From an uncultured Lachnospiraceae bacterium (lineage in GTDB: Bacteria; Bacillota; Clostridia; Lachnospirales; Lachnospiraceae), in NCBI GenBank assembly GCA_947588845.1, contig CANQAR010000002.1, forward strand, positions 1-64,000: a stretch of 64,000 bases of DNA, given 5' to 3'. Positions 9,769 to 18,700 of this stretch are shown here, piece by piece. Each line of letters starts with the position of its first letter. Position 1 is the stretch's first letter. The notes under the pieces are model-generated. The model searched no databases. It was not told the DNA's origin and was given only the letters and a program-made list of their open reading frames with translations. The translations under genes were made by a program, and so were the position numbers.

Positions 9769-9813
9769 GACCCGCAGGAGGGCCTTTTAGCGTTTTTATC
9801 CCTTCTGCGGGCC
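9769..9813 (-). terminator. Rho-independent terminator of the sugar transporter operon
   Basis: On the minus strand a 14 bp G+C-rich stem (GGCCCGCAGAAGGG pairing with CCCTCCTGCGGGTC, some G-U pairs) is followed by TTTTGTTCGCTTTTTTTC. It sits just after the mmsB stop codon. Confidence 0.85.
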
Positions 9814-9868
9814 TTTGTATGTACATTTTCCAGTCTGAAAATCCGTAAACTTTCAGTTTGCAAAGATA

Positions 9869-11044
9869 TCAGGACTTCTTTTTCTTCGTGGTGACATCGA
9901 GCACAACCGCGCCAAGCAGAACCGCGCCCTTGACCACCTTCTGGAGATCCGTGGACATACCGCACATGGACATACCGTTGTTCAGAACACCCATAACAAG
10001 AGCTCCGACCACGGCTCCGATGATTGTTCCAACGCCGCCGGATGCCGCAGCGCCGCCGATGTAGCAGGATGCGATCGCATCCATCTCAACGCCGTCGCCC
10101 ATCTTCGGGTTTGCGCCGCCCTGACGTGCGGAAAGGACGATACCTGCAATCGACGCGAGAAGACCCATATTCACGTATACCCAGAAGAACACCTGTCTCG
10201 TATTGATACCGGAAAGACTTGCCGCCTTGGCATTGCCGCCCATCGCGTAGATCTGCCGCCCGGCGACCGTCTTGCTCGTAATAAAGTGATAAATTCCAAC
10301 GATGATGGCCAGAACTACCAGCTGGATCGGGATACCGTTGTACATACCGAGTCTGCTGAAGAAGAACCACACAATCGCAAGGATGACGATATCCTTCACA
10401 ATCATCTGCCACGGAACGAGGTTCGCGAAGCCGTATTTATTATTCGTCCGGATCGTATTGAGTTCCATAAGAATCAGGCCGGCGGAAACCACCGCGGCGA
10501 CTGCGATACACACCAGATCAATGCTGCCCCCGCCAAACGGAATCTTGATCGTCGGAAGGAAACCGACGCCGATAAAGGAATAATCTGCCGGAAGCGGACC
10601 GACCGTCAGAGATTTCAGCAGCGTGTAGGTAAGGCCGCGGCCCATAAGCATCGTAGCCAGCGTCACAACGAACGGAGGGATATCAAGATAGGCGATAAAA
10701 ACACCTGCAAAGATACCAACTGCCAGACCGACGCCAACTGCTACCAGCCATGCAAGCGGTACAGCCCAGCCCTGCTCTACCACAAGCTTCGCGGCACAGG
10801 CTGCGCCAAGCGCTACAACAGAACCAACGCCCAGGTCGATGTAGCCGGTCAGTACGCAGAGCAGCATACCGGTCGCCAGAATGATGATGTAGCCATTCTG
10901 CATGATCAGGTTGTTAATGTTGGTAGGCGTTGCGTTGGATCCGTTTGTCAAAACATAAAAGATAATGAAAATAATGATCAACGCCGCAATCATACCAAAG
11001 GACTTAATGTCCAGACTGATGTATTTTTTCTTTGATTCTTCCAT
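9869..11044 (-). CDS. mmsB: Multiple-monosaccharide ABC transporter permease (MmsB/GguB type)
   Basis: A 391-residue integral membrane protein with about ten hydrophobic segments, of the ribose/xylose permease family. It forms the membrane channel for sugar import with the ATPase and binding protein encoded just upstream. Conserved family stretches include TGYIDLGVGSVVALG and LLASIAGIVLSAR. The start at 11044 (MEESKKKY) overlaps the mmsA stop as TAATG and has a GGAGAAG box. Order binding protein-ATPase-permease is that of chvE-gguA-gguB systems. The exact sugar (xylose, galactose, arabinose or glucose) cannot be read from sequence. Confidence 0.9.
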   Translation of the reverse strand: MEESKKKYISLDIKSFGMIAALIIIFIIFYVLTNGSNATPTNINNLIMQNGYIIILATGMLLCVLTGYIDLGVGSVVALGAACAAKLVVEQGWAVPLAWLVAVGVGLAVGIFAGVFIAYLDIPPFVVTLATMLMGRGLTYTLLKSLTVGPLPADYSFIGVGFLPTIKIPFGGGSIDLVCIAVAAVVSAGLILMELNTIRTNNKYGFANLVPWQMIVKDIVILAIVWFFFSRLGMYNGIPIQLVVLAIIVGIYHFITSKTVAGRQIYAMGGNAKAASLSGINTRQVFFWVYVNMGLLASIAGIVLSARQGGANPKMGDGVEMDAIASCYIGGAAASGGVGTIIGAVVGALVMGVLNNGMSMCGMSTDLQKVVKGAVLLGAVVLDVTTKKKKS

Positions 11045-12597
11045 TATTCTTCTCCTTTCCCGTTGCTGGCCATGATGCATTTCATGATATTCTCCTGACT
11101 CAGCTGGCTGCGGTCAAGCTCTCCCGCAATCCTGCCTTCATTGATGACGTAAGCCCGGTCACAGGTACCGATGATCTCCTGCATCTCCGAAGAAATCACA
11201 ATGATCGCCTTTCCTTCCCGCGCCATGTCGTTGATCGCGCAGTAGATCTCATATTTCGCGCCGACATCAATACCTCGCGTCGGCTCATCCAGAATCAGGA
11301 CATCCGGATGCGTCATCATCCATTTCGCAAGCACAACCTTCTGCTGATTTCCGCCTGAAAGCGAACCGACAACCTGATGGATCGACGTCGCCTTTACGTT
11401 GATCTTTTTCTTGTATTCCTCCGCATCCAGGTTCTCCTTGCGCTCATCGACGATCTGTCCTTTCGAGTAATACTCGCGCATGGCAGCCATGGTCATGTTC
11501 GTCTTGATATCGTCCATCAGCACCAGACCATACGTCTTACGGTCCTCAGATGTATAGGCAATCTTGTTCTCAATCGCGTCCTTTACTGTTTTTGTGCTGA
11601 CTTTCTTCCCGTGCATATAGACCTCACCGGAAATCTTCTGTCCGTAGGAATGACCGAACAGACTCATCGCAAACTCTGTACGGCCCGCACCCATCAGGCC
11701 CGCCAGACCGACAACCTCGCCGGCACGCACTTTTATGTTGATATCTTTGAGAATCTTCTTATCGGCAATCTCCGGATGATACGCGTTCCAGTTCTTTACC
11801 TCCATTACCACGTCGCCAATCGGACAGTTTTCACGGATCGGATAACGATTGTTCATCTCTCGGCCTACCATGCCTTTGATGATACGGTCTTCCGACCACT
11901 CGTCAATTCCTTTTTTCAGGGTCTCGATCGTCTTTCCGTCACGGATGATCGTGATCGAATCCGCCACATAACTGATCTCATTTAATTTGTGTGAAATGAT
12001 AATACAGGTAACTCCCGCTTTTTTCAGATCCAGCATAATTTCAAGAAGCTGCGCGGATTCCTCATCATTCAAAGCCGCCGTCGGCTCATCCAGAATCAGA
12101 AGCTCCACGTTCTTCGCCATTGCTTTCGCGATCTCGATCAGCTGCTGCTTTCCTACGCCGAGGGTATTGACCGGCGCGTTCAGGTTTTCATTTTCCAGGC
12201 CCACATGCGCCAGTGCTGTCTTCGCGCGTTCCCTGGTCTTCGTCCAGTCGATCACGCCGCGCATGGAAAGCTGCTCATTCCCCATGAACACATTCTCCGC
12301 GATGGAGAGATACGGACTGAGCGCCAGCTCCTGATGAATGATGACGATACCTTTATTCTCACTGTCCTTGATCCTGTGGAATTTGCAGGTCTCGCCCTTG
12401 TAAATGATATCTCCCTCGTAGGTACCGTGAGGATACACGCCGGAGAGAACATTCATCAGCGTAGACTTGCCTGCTCCGTTCTCCCCGCACAGCGCATGGA
12501 TCTCACCCTTTTCGACTTTAAGGTTGACGTCGTCGAGAGCCTTCACGCCCGAAAATGCCTTCGTGATGTGCTTCATTTCCAGAATAATTTCAGACAT
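11044..12597 (-). CDS. mmsA: Multiple-monosaccharide ABC transporter ATP-binding protein (MmsA/GguA type)
   Basis: A 517-residue protein with two fused ABC ATPase domains, as usual for the ribose/xylose transporter class. The first half has Walker A CGENGAGKST and Walker B LLILDEPTAAL; the second half has LSGGNQQKVVLAKW and VLILDEPTRGIDVG. As in related proteins, the second P-loop region is degenerate (GLMGAGRTEF). The ATG at 12597 is chosen because the GGAGGAG box is too close to the track's GTG at 12609. It powers uptake through MmsB. Confidence 0.92.
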   Translation of the reverse strand: MSEIILEMKHITKAFSGVKALDDVNLKVEKGEIHALCGENGAGKSTLMNVLSGVYPHGTYEGDIIYKGETCKFHRIKDSENKGIVIIHQELALSPYLSIAENVFMGNEQLSMRGVIDWTKTRERAKTALAHVGLENENLNAPVNTLGVGKQQLIEIAKAMAKNVELLILDEPTAALNDEESAQLLEIMLDLKKAGVTCIIISHKLNEISYVADSITIIRDGKTIETLKKGIDEWSEDRIIKGMVGREMNNRYPIRENCPIGDVVMEVKNWNAYHPEIADKKILKDINIKVRAGEVVGLAGLMGAGRTEFAMSLFGHSYGQKISGEVYMHGKKVSTKTVKDAIENKIAYTSEDRKTYGLVLMDDIKTNMTMAAMREYYSKGQIVDERKENLDAEEYKKKINVKATSIHQVVGSLSGGNQQKVVLAKWMMTHPDVLILDEPTRGIDVGAKYEIYCAINDMAREGKAIIVISSEMQEIIGTCDRAYVINEGRIAGELDRSQLSQENIMKCIMASNGKGEE

Positions 12598-12632
12598 GTC
12601 TTTTCTCACTCCTCCTGTCTTTCATAAATACA

Positions 12633-12654
12633 GGCGGCGGATTTTTCCGCCGCC
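12633..12654. promoter_or_regulatory. Stem-loop between binding-protein and ATPase genes
   Basis: A perfect 8 bp stem GGCGGCGG/CCGCCGCC with a six-base loop lies between the chvE-like gene and mmsA, without a long U tract after it. Such hairpins in sugar ABC operons commonly protect the upstream message or attenuate downstream transcription, giving excess binding protein. That role is inferred. Confidence 0.65.
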
Positions 12655-12699
12655 CGTTTACTGACTTTACAAATTGTACACTTTCAGGATACCCTGCAA

Positions 12700-13767
12700 T
12701 TATTTAAGCTGATCCTCTGTATAGTAGCCGCCGTCGATCAGGATCTCCTGATAGTTGGACTGATCAACCGCAACTGGTGTGCACATGTAGGTCGGAACCA
12801 CGATCGTGCCGTTGTCATACTGCTCGGTATCGTTAATCTCCGGCTCGGAACCCTGAAGAACCGCATCAACCATGGAAACGGCCTTCTCCGCAAGGAGACG
12901 TGTGTCCTTGTAGATGGACATGGTCTGTGTTCCCTCGATGATGTTCTTGGTAGCCATGACTTCTGCATCCTGACCTGTTACGAGCGGCCAGTTGTCAGCC
13001 GTGTAGCCTGCGCCCTGAAGAGCAGCCTTGATGCCGTATGCAAAGCCGTCGAATGCCGTGCAGGCGATATCAAGATCCTCGTCAGCATAGTTTGCCGTCA
13101 GGATATTCTCGCAGTTTGCCTGAGCGGTCTCCTGAGACCATCTGAGAATACAGGTATCCTCGAAGGATGTTCTGCCGGACTTGCAGACCAGCGTGCCGTC
13201 ATCCAGGTACTCCTGAAGGACTTCCATGATACCATTGTACAGGAAGAGCGCATTGTTGTCATCCGGAGAACCCATGAAGAACTCGATCGTGTAAGACTCG
13301 CCTGCCTCGCGCGCCGCGTCGAGATCCTTCGCCTCTTTGATGTAATTCGCGATAACGGTGCCGACACCCTTGTTATCGAAGGTTGCGTAGTAGGAAACAG
13401 CGTCTGTGTTCATCAGAAGACGGTCATACGCGATGATCGGAATCCCTGCCTCTTTTGCCTGCGCCTCTGCGTTTACAAGAACGCCTGAGTCGATCGCGGC
13501 GATAACCAGGCAGTCAACTCCCTTGCTCACATAGTTCTCAAGCTGAGAAACCTGCATAGCCGTATCATCCTCCGCGTACTGCAGCTCTACATTATAGCCC
13601 TTCTCCTCGAGCTGGGCCTTCATGTTCGCACCGTCGTTGATCCAGCGCTCGGAAGACTGCGTCGGCATCAGGATACCTACGGTCTCACCCTCTGCCATTA
13701 CCGGCATGCCGCTCATGGAAAGAACCATGGCTCCCGCAAGTGCCAGACCAAGTAATTTTTTGCTCAT
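12700..13767 (-). CDS. chvE: ChvE-like periplasmic-type sugar-binding protein
   Basis: A 355-residue substrate-binding protein of the type-I periplasmic fold, the sugar receptor of the transporter. The signal peptide MSKKLLGLALAGAMVLSMSG is followed by a likely cleavage near VMA/EGE; the mature protein begins VGILMPTQSSERW, typical of ChvE/multiple-monosaccharide receptors. Start 13767 has an AAGGAGGAAC box; the track ORF extends 56 residues too far upstream, through the promoter. Unusually for a Gram-positive receptor there is no lipobox cysteine after the signal peptide. A near-consensus promoter lies 145 bp upstream. Confidence 0.9.
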   Translation of the reverse strand: MSKKLLGLALAGAMVLSMSGMPVMAEGETVGILMPTQSSERWINDGANMKAQLEEKGYNVELQYAEDDTAMQVSQLENYVSKGVDCLVIAAIDSGVLVNAEAQAKEAGIPIIAYDRLLMNTDAVSYYATFDNKGVGTVIANYIKEAKDLDAAREAGESYTIEFFMGSPDDNNALFLYNGIMEVLQEYLDDGTLVCKSGRTSFEDTCILRWSQETAQANCENILTANYADEDLDIACTAFDGFAYGIKAALQGAGYTADNWPLVTGQDAEVMATKNIIEGTQTMSIYKDTRLLAEKAVSMVDAVLQGSEPEINDTEQYDNGTIVVPTYMCTPVAVDQSNYQEILIDGGYYTEDQLK

Positions 13768-13911
13768 TGTTTTGTTCCTCCTTCTTTTTTGTTTTGATAC
13801 TGTACAAAACCGTACAGCCTGACCGGGAGAAGCATTATGTACAAATTTACTCATATCCATTTGTGCAATCTGGATATTTTTGTCTGTAACCCTTGCTCCC
13901 ACCATGAACAT

Positions 13912-13940
13912 AGTATACAATTCAATCTGCTTCATGTCAA
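13912..13940 (-). promoter_or_regulatory. Near-consensus sigma-A promoter of the sugar transporter operon
   Basis: TTGACA, 17 bp, TATACT on the minus strand. It leaves a leader of roughly 140 bases before the binding-protein start. The rest of the 470 bp gap to gltD (13768-14239) is AT-rich and holds only this promoter and the gltD terminator; no operator palindrome was evident. Confidence 0.8.
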
Positions 13941-14172
13941 GTTATTTTCCTGATAAATTGGAATTTTACTAAATTATTTTAGTTTCTTTTATATGAAATT
14001 ATTCTAATTATATGCTGTTTTCCCTCAAATAACAAAAAGTCCTGCACCGATTCCATAAATCAAAAATCAAATCACAGCTGATATCATTCATTCTGAAGTT
14101 TAAGCGCATCCCCGCAAAACGCAGAGCAGACGCGGAACATAATCGACCTCCTGCGCACAAAACCTACGGATG

Positions 14173-14220
14173 CAAAACACCTCCGGAAAGGATCCGAAAA
14201 GCCCGCCCGGAGGTGTTTTT
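14173..14220 (-). terminator. Terminator downstream of gltD
   Basis: AAAACACCTCCGG and CCGGAGGTGTTTTT form an A/T-flanked G+C-rich stem. It lies 20 bp beyond the gltD stop codon. The symmetric A and T flanks would allow function in either direction. Confidence 0.8.
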
Positions 14221-14239
14221 ACATGCTTTGCAGCTAGTT

Positions 14240-15724
14240 TTATAAATTTGTATAACCCATCAGATACTCGTCGACCTCGCGCGCCGCCTCGCGGCCCTCG
14301 CGGATTGCCCAGACGACAAGAGACTGTCCTCTGTGCATGTCGCCCGCCGTGAACACCTTCGGAACGCTCGATGCGTAATGCCCCGGCTCCGTCGCCACGT
14401 TCGTGCGCGGGTTCAGCGCCACCTGGAACGCGTCGGTAATGTACTTCTGCGCTCCGAGGAAGCCCGCCGCGATCAGCACGAGATCCGCCTTGATCACTTC
14501 CTCGGTTCCCGGAATCGGAACCATCATCATGCGCCCTGTCTTCTCGTCCTTCTTGCTCTCAAGCTTTACGATCTTTGCCTTCGCGACCTCGCCGCGCTTG
14601 TTCGGAATGAATTCCTGCACGGTTGTCGTATAGATACGCGGATCGCTTCCGAACACGGCGATCGCCTCCTGCTGGCCGTAATCCGTCTTGCAGATGCGTG
14701 GCCACTGCGGCCATGGATTGTTTGCCGCACGGGTGTCCGGCGCTTTCGGCATCATCTCCAGCTGTGTCACGGACGCCGCACCGAGACGGATCGACGTTCC
14801 GACACAGTCATTGCCTGTGTCACCTCCGCCGATGACGATGACATGCTTCCCCTTGACCGGGATAAATTTCTTATCCTTGAATCCTGAATCAAGCAGACTC
14901 TTCGTCGTCGCCTTCAGGAAATCTACCGCGAAGTAAATTCCTTTTGCGTCGCGTCCCGGAACATTGATGTCACGCGGATTGGATGCGCCGCAGGCCAGCA
15001 CGACGGCGTCATACTCTTTCAGCAGATCCTCCGCCTTCACATTCTCCCCGACGTTGGCGTTTGTGATAAACTCGATGCCTTCCTCTTTCATCAGGTTCAG
15101 TCTGCGGTCGATGATTTTCTTGTCGAGCTTCATATTCGGAATGCCGTAACGGAGCAGCCCGCCGATCCGGTCATTGCGCTCATAGACGGTAACGCTGTGG
15201 CCGCGCTTGTTCAGCTGCATCGCCGTCGCCAGTCCGGACGGACCGCTGCCGACGACCGCCACTCTCTTGCCCGTGCGCACCTGCGGCGGACAAGGCTGCA
15301 CCATCCCCTCCGCAAACGCGTTCTCGATGATGACCCGCTCATTTGCCTTCGTCGCTACCGGCTCGCTGTCCAGATTGCAGGTACAGGCAGCCTCGCACAG
15401 CGCCGGGCAGACGCGTGAGGTAAATTCCGGGAAACAGTTTGTCTTCGTCAGACGTTTGTAGGCGCCTTCCCAGTTTCCGTGATACACCATGTCGTTCCAC
15501 TCCGGGCAGAGATTGTTCAGCGGACAGCCGGAAGCCATCCCGGCGATCATCACGCCTGCCTGACAGAAAGGAACTCCGCACTCCATACAGCGCGCACCCT
15601 GGATCTGCTGTTTCTCCTTTGCAAGCGGCGTATGAAACTCATTGAAATTTTTGATACGCTCCAGAGGTGCGGTCTCAATATCATTTTCTCTTTTATAATC
15701 TAAAAATCCTGTCGGTTTTCCCAC
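14240..15724 (-). CDS. gltD: Glutamate synthase [NADPH] small subunit
   Basis: A 494-residue flavoprotein that passes electrons from NADPH through FAD and 4Fe-4S clusters to the large subunit. N-terminal cysteine clusters CMECGVPFCQ and CPLNNLCPEW bind Fe-S; the FAD site VAVVGSGPSGLATAMQLNKR and the NADPH-site motif IGGGDTGNDC follow. A GTG start with AGGAGGTG box is used. It lies 16 bp after gltB in the same transcript. Normal length and complete motifs. Confidence 0.94.
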   Translation of the reverse strand: MGKPTGFLDYKRENDIETAPLERIKNFNEFHTPLAKEKQQIQGARCMECGVPFCQAGVMIAGMASGCPLNNLCPEWNDMVYHGNWEGAYKRLTKTNCFPEFTSRVCPALCEAACTCNLDSEPVATKANERVIIENAFAEGMVQPCPPQVRTGKRVAVVGSGPSGLATAMQLNKRGHSVTVYERNDRIGGLLRYGIPNMKLDKKIIDRRLNLMKEEGIEFITNANVGENVKAEDLLKEYDAVVLACGASNPRDINVPGRDAKGIYFAVDFLKATTKSLLDSGFKDKKFIPVKGKHVIVIGGGDTGNDCVGTSIRLGAASVTQLEMMPKAPDTRAANNPWPQWPRICKTDYGQQEAIAVFGSDPRIYTTTVQEFIPNKRGEVAKAKIVKLESKKDEKTGRMMMVPIPGTEEVIKADLVLIAAGFLGAQKYITDAFQVALNPRTNVATEPGHYASSVPKVFTAGDMHRGQSLVVWAIREGREAAREVDEYLMGYTNL

Positions 15725-15740
15725 GATTCACACCTCCTGT

Positions 15741-18700
15741 TTATTCATCCTGATCCGCGTTGTTGACCAGATAAAATGCCTCGATCTGAGCCTGCTCGCT
15801 TGAGAGGCCCTTCTCCTCCATCTGCACGATCGCCATCTGCATCTGTTTGTATTCATGCGGAATAATCTTCTTGAATTTCGGCAGATATTTTCCAAAATTC
15901 TCAAGCACTTTCTTGCCCTTCTCAGAGTTCGTGCAGGTCACATGCTCGCTGATCAGTTCTTTCAGTTCCTGAACATCATACTTTGATGTGATCTTCTCGA
16001 TGGAAACCATGTTCTTGTTAACCTTCGTGTACAGGTCGCTGTTCTCATCGAGCACGTAAGCGATTCCGCCGCTCATGCCGGCCGCAAAGTTCTTGCCTAC
16101 CTGACCGAGAATGACCGCGCAGCCGCCCGTCATGTACTCGCAGCCGTGATCTCCGACGCCCTCAACAACAGCAGTTGCACCGGAATTACGCACGCAGAAG
16201 CGCTCGCCGGCCACACCGTTGATAAAAGCCTTGCCGCTCGTCGCGCCATAAAGCGCAACGTTTCCTATAATAATGTTCTCATCTTTCGCAAATTTGACGC
16301 CGGTCGGCGGATAAACAATCAGCTTGCCGCCGGAAAGTCCTTTTCCAAAATAATCGTTGCTGTCGCCAACCAGTTCAAGCGTAAGTCCTTTCGGGATGAA
16401 TGCTCCGAAGCTCTGGCCGCCTGCGCCGTGGCATTTGACTGTAAAGGTATCTTCTTCGAGGCCTTCCGGATACTTCCGGGTAATCTCGGAACCGAAAATC
16501 GTGCCAAGCGCGCGGTCCGTGTTGGAGACATCAATCTCAATGCTCTTCTTCTGGCCACTCTCAAGCGCATCTCCGAGCTTCTCCAGCAGAATCTTCTCAT
16601 CGATCGTCTTCTCAAGGCCGAAATCAAATACCTGCTCCGGATCAAAAGTAACCTTTTCTCCCTTGCCCGCGTACGGATTTTCGAGGATATTCGTGAGATC
16701 AATCGAAGCGCCGCGCTTGTTTGTCAGCTCTTTCTTCTTCACCAGAAGATCGCTTCTTCCGACCATCTCATCGAGCGTGCGGAAACCGAGCTTCGCCATA
16801 TGTTCCCGCAGATCTTCCGCGATAAAGCGCATGAAGTTGATGACGTACTCCGGTTTGCCGCGGAAGCGTTTGCGCAGCTCCGGATTCTGTGTCGCCACGC
16901 CGACCGGACACGTATCGAGGTTGCAGACCCTCATCATGACGCAGCCCATCGTGACAAGAGGCCCTGTCGCAAAGCCGAACTCCTCCGCGCCGAGCAGCGC
17001 CGCAATCGCCACATCACGGCCGCTCATTAGCTTGCCGTCCGTCTCGATCCGGACTTTATTTCTCAGACCGTTCATAAGCAGAGTCTGGTGCGTCTCCGCA
17101 AGACCAAGCTCCCACGGAAGTCCCGCCTGGTGGATGGAGCTTCTCGGAGCCGCTCCCGTACCTCCGTCATAGCCGGAAATCAGGATGACCTGCGCGCCCG
17201 CTTTCGCAACACCGGCCGCGACCGTTCCGACACCGGCTTCAGAGACAAGCTTGACGGAAATGTCCGCCTGACGGTTCGCGTTCTTCAGATCGTAGATCAG
17301 CTGCGCCAGATCCTCAATCGAGTAGATGTCATGGTGCGGCGGCGGAGAAATCAGGCTGACGCCCGGTGTGGAGTGCCTTGTCTTTGCGATCCACGGATAC
17401 ACTTTCCTGCCCGGCAGATGTCCGCCCTCGCCCGGTTTCGCGCCCTGCGCCATCTTGATCTGAATCTCGCGTGCGCTCACAAGGTATCTGGAAGTTACGC
17501 CGAAACGTCCTGACGCAACCTGCTTGATTGCGGAGCAACGGTTTTTCCCATCCGGACCGATAACAAGACGATCAAGACTCTCGCCGCCCTCACCGGTGTT
17601 CGACTTGCCGTGCAGCGTATTCATCGCGATTGCCAGCGTCTCGTGCGCTTCCTGCGAGATCGAACCGTAGGACATGGCTCCTGTCTTAAACCTTCTGACG
17701 ATGGAATCCACGCTCTCGACTTCCTCAAGCGGCACGCCGTGTTCCGGATATTTGAAATCCATCGTACTGCGGATGTATCCGGATTCTTCCTTATTTACAA
17801 GCTCAGTATATTCCTTAAACAGTTTATAGTTGCCTGTTCTCGTCGCTTCCTGAAGCATATGGATCGTCTGCGGATTGTAACGGTGATGCTCGCCGGCGCT
17901 CCTCGACTTATGCCATCCCATGCTGTCGAGCGTCAGGTCTTCCTTGAGTCCCAGCGGATCAAACGCCTTCGTGTGGCGCGCTTCCACATCGTCCTCAATG
18001 TCCTTCATTGTGATGCCGCCGATCCGGCTCACGGTATCCGTAAAGTATTTGTCAATTACCTCCTTGCTGATTCCGATCGCCTCAAAGATCATCGAACCCT
18101 GATACGACTGGATCGTGGAGATACCCATCTTCGACGCGATTTTCACGATTCCGTCGATGACTGCCTTGTTGTAATCGTCGACTGCCGCGTAGTAATCCTT
18201 ATCCAGCATACCGCTGTCCACCATGCCTTTGATCGCGTCAAGCGCAAGGTACGGGTTGATCGCGCTCGCGCCGTAGCCGAGCAGCGTCGCAAAATGATGC
18301 ACTTCTCTCGGCTCGCCGGATTCAAGGATCAGGGCCAGCGAAGTCCTCTTTTTCGTCTTGACCAGGTGCTGATGCACCGCCGAGATCGCCAGAAGCGACG
18401 GGATCGGCATCATGAATTCATCCACGCCCTTATCGGTCAGGACAAGAATATTCGCTCCGTTCTTGTAAGCGCGGTCCACCTCGAGGAACAGATGATCGAT
18501 CGCTTTCTCAATGCTTGTATTTTTATAATAAAGAATCGGGACCTCGGCAACCTTGAAGCCTTTCACCTTCATCTTTTTGATCTTAAGCATATCGGTGTTC
18601 GTCAGGATCGGGTTCTCGACCTTGAGCACCTGACAGTTCTCCGGCTGCTCCTCAAGCAGATTGCCGTCCTCGCCGATGTAAACGGTTTTCGAAGTAACGA

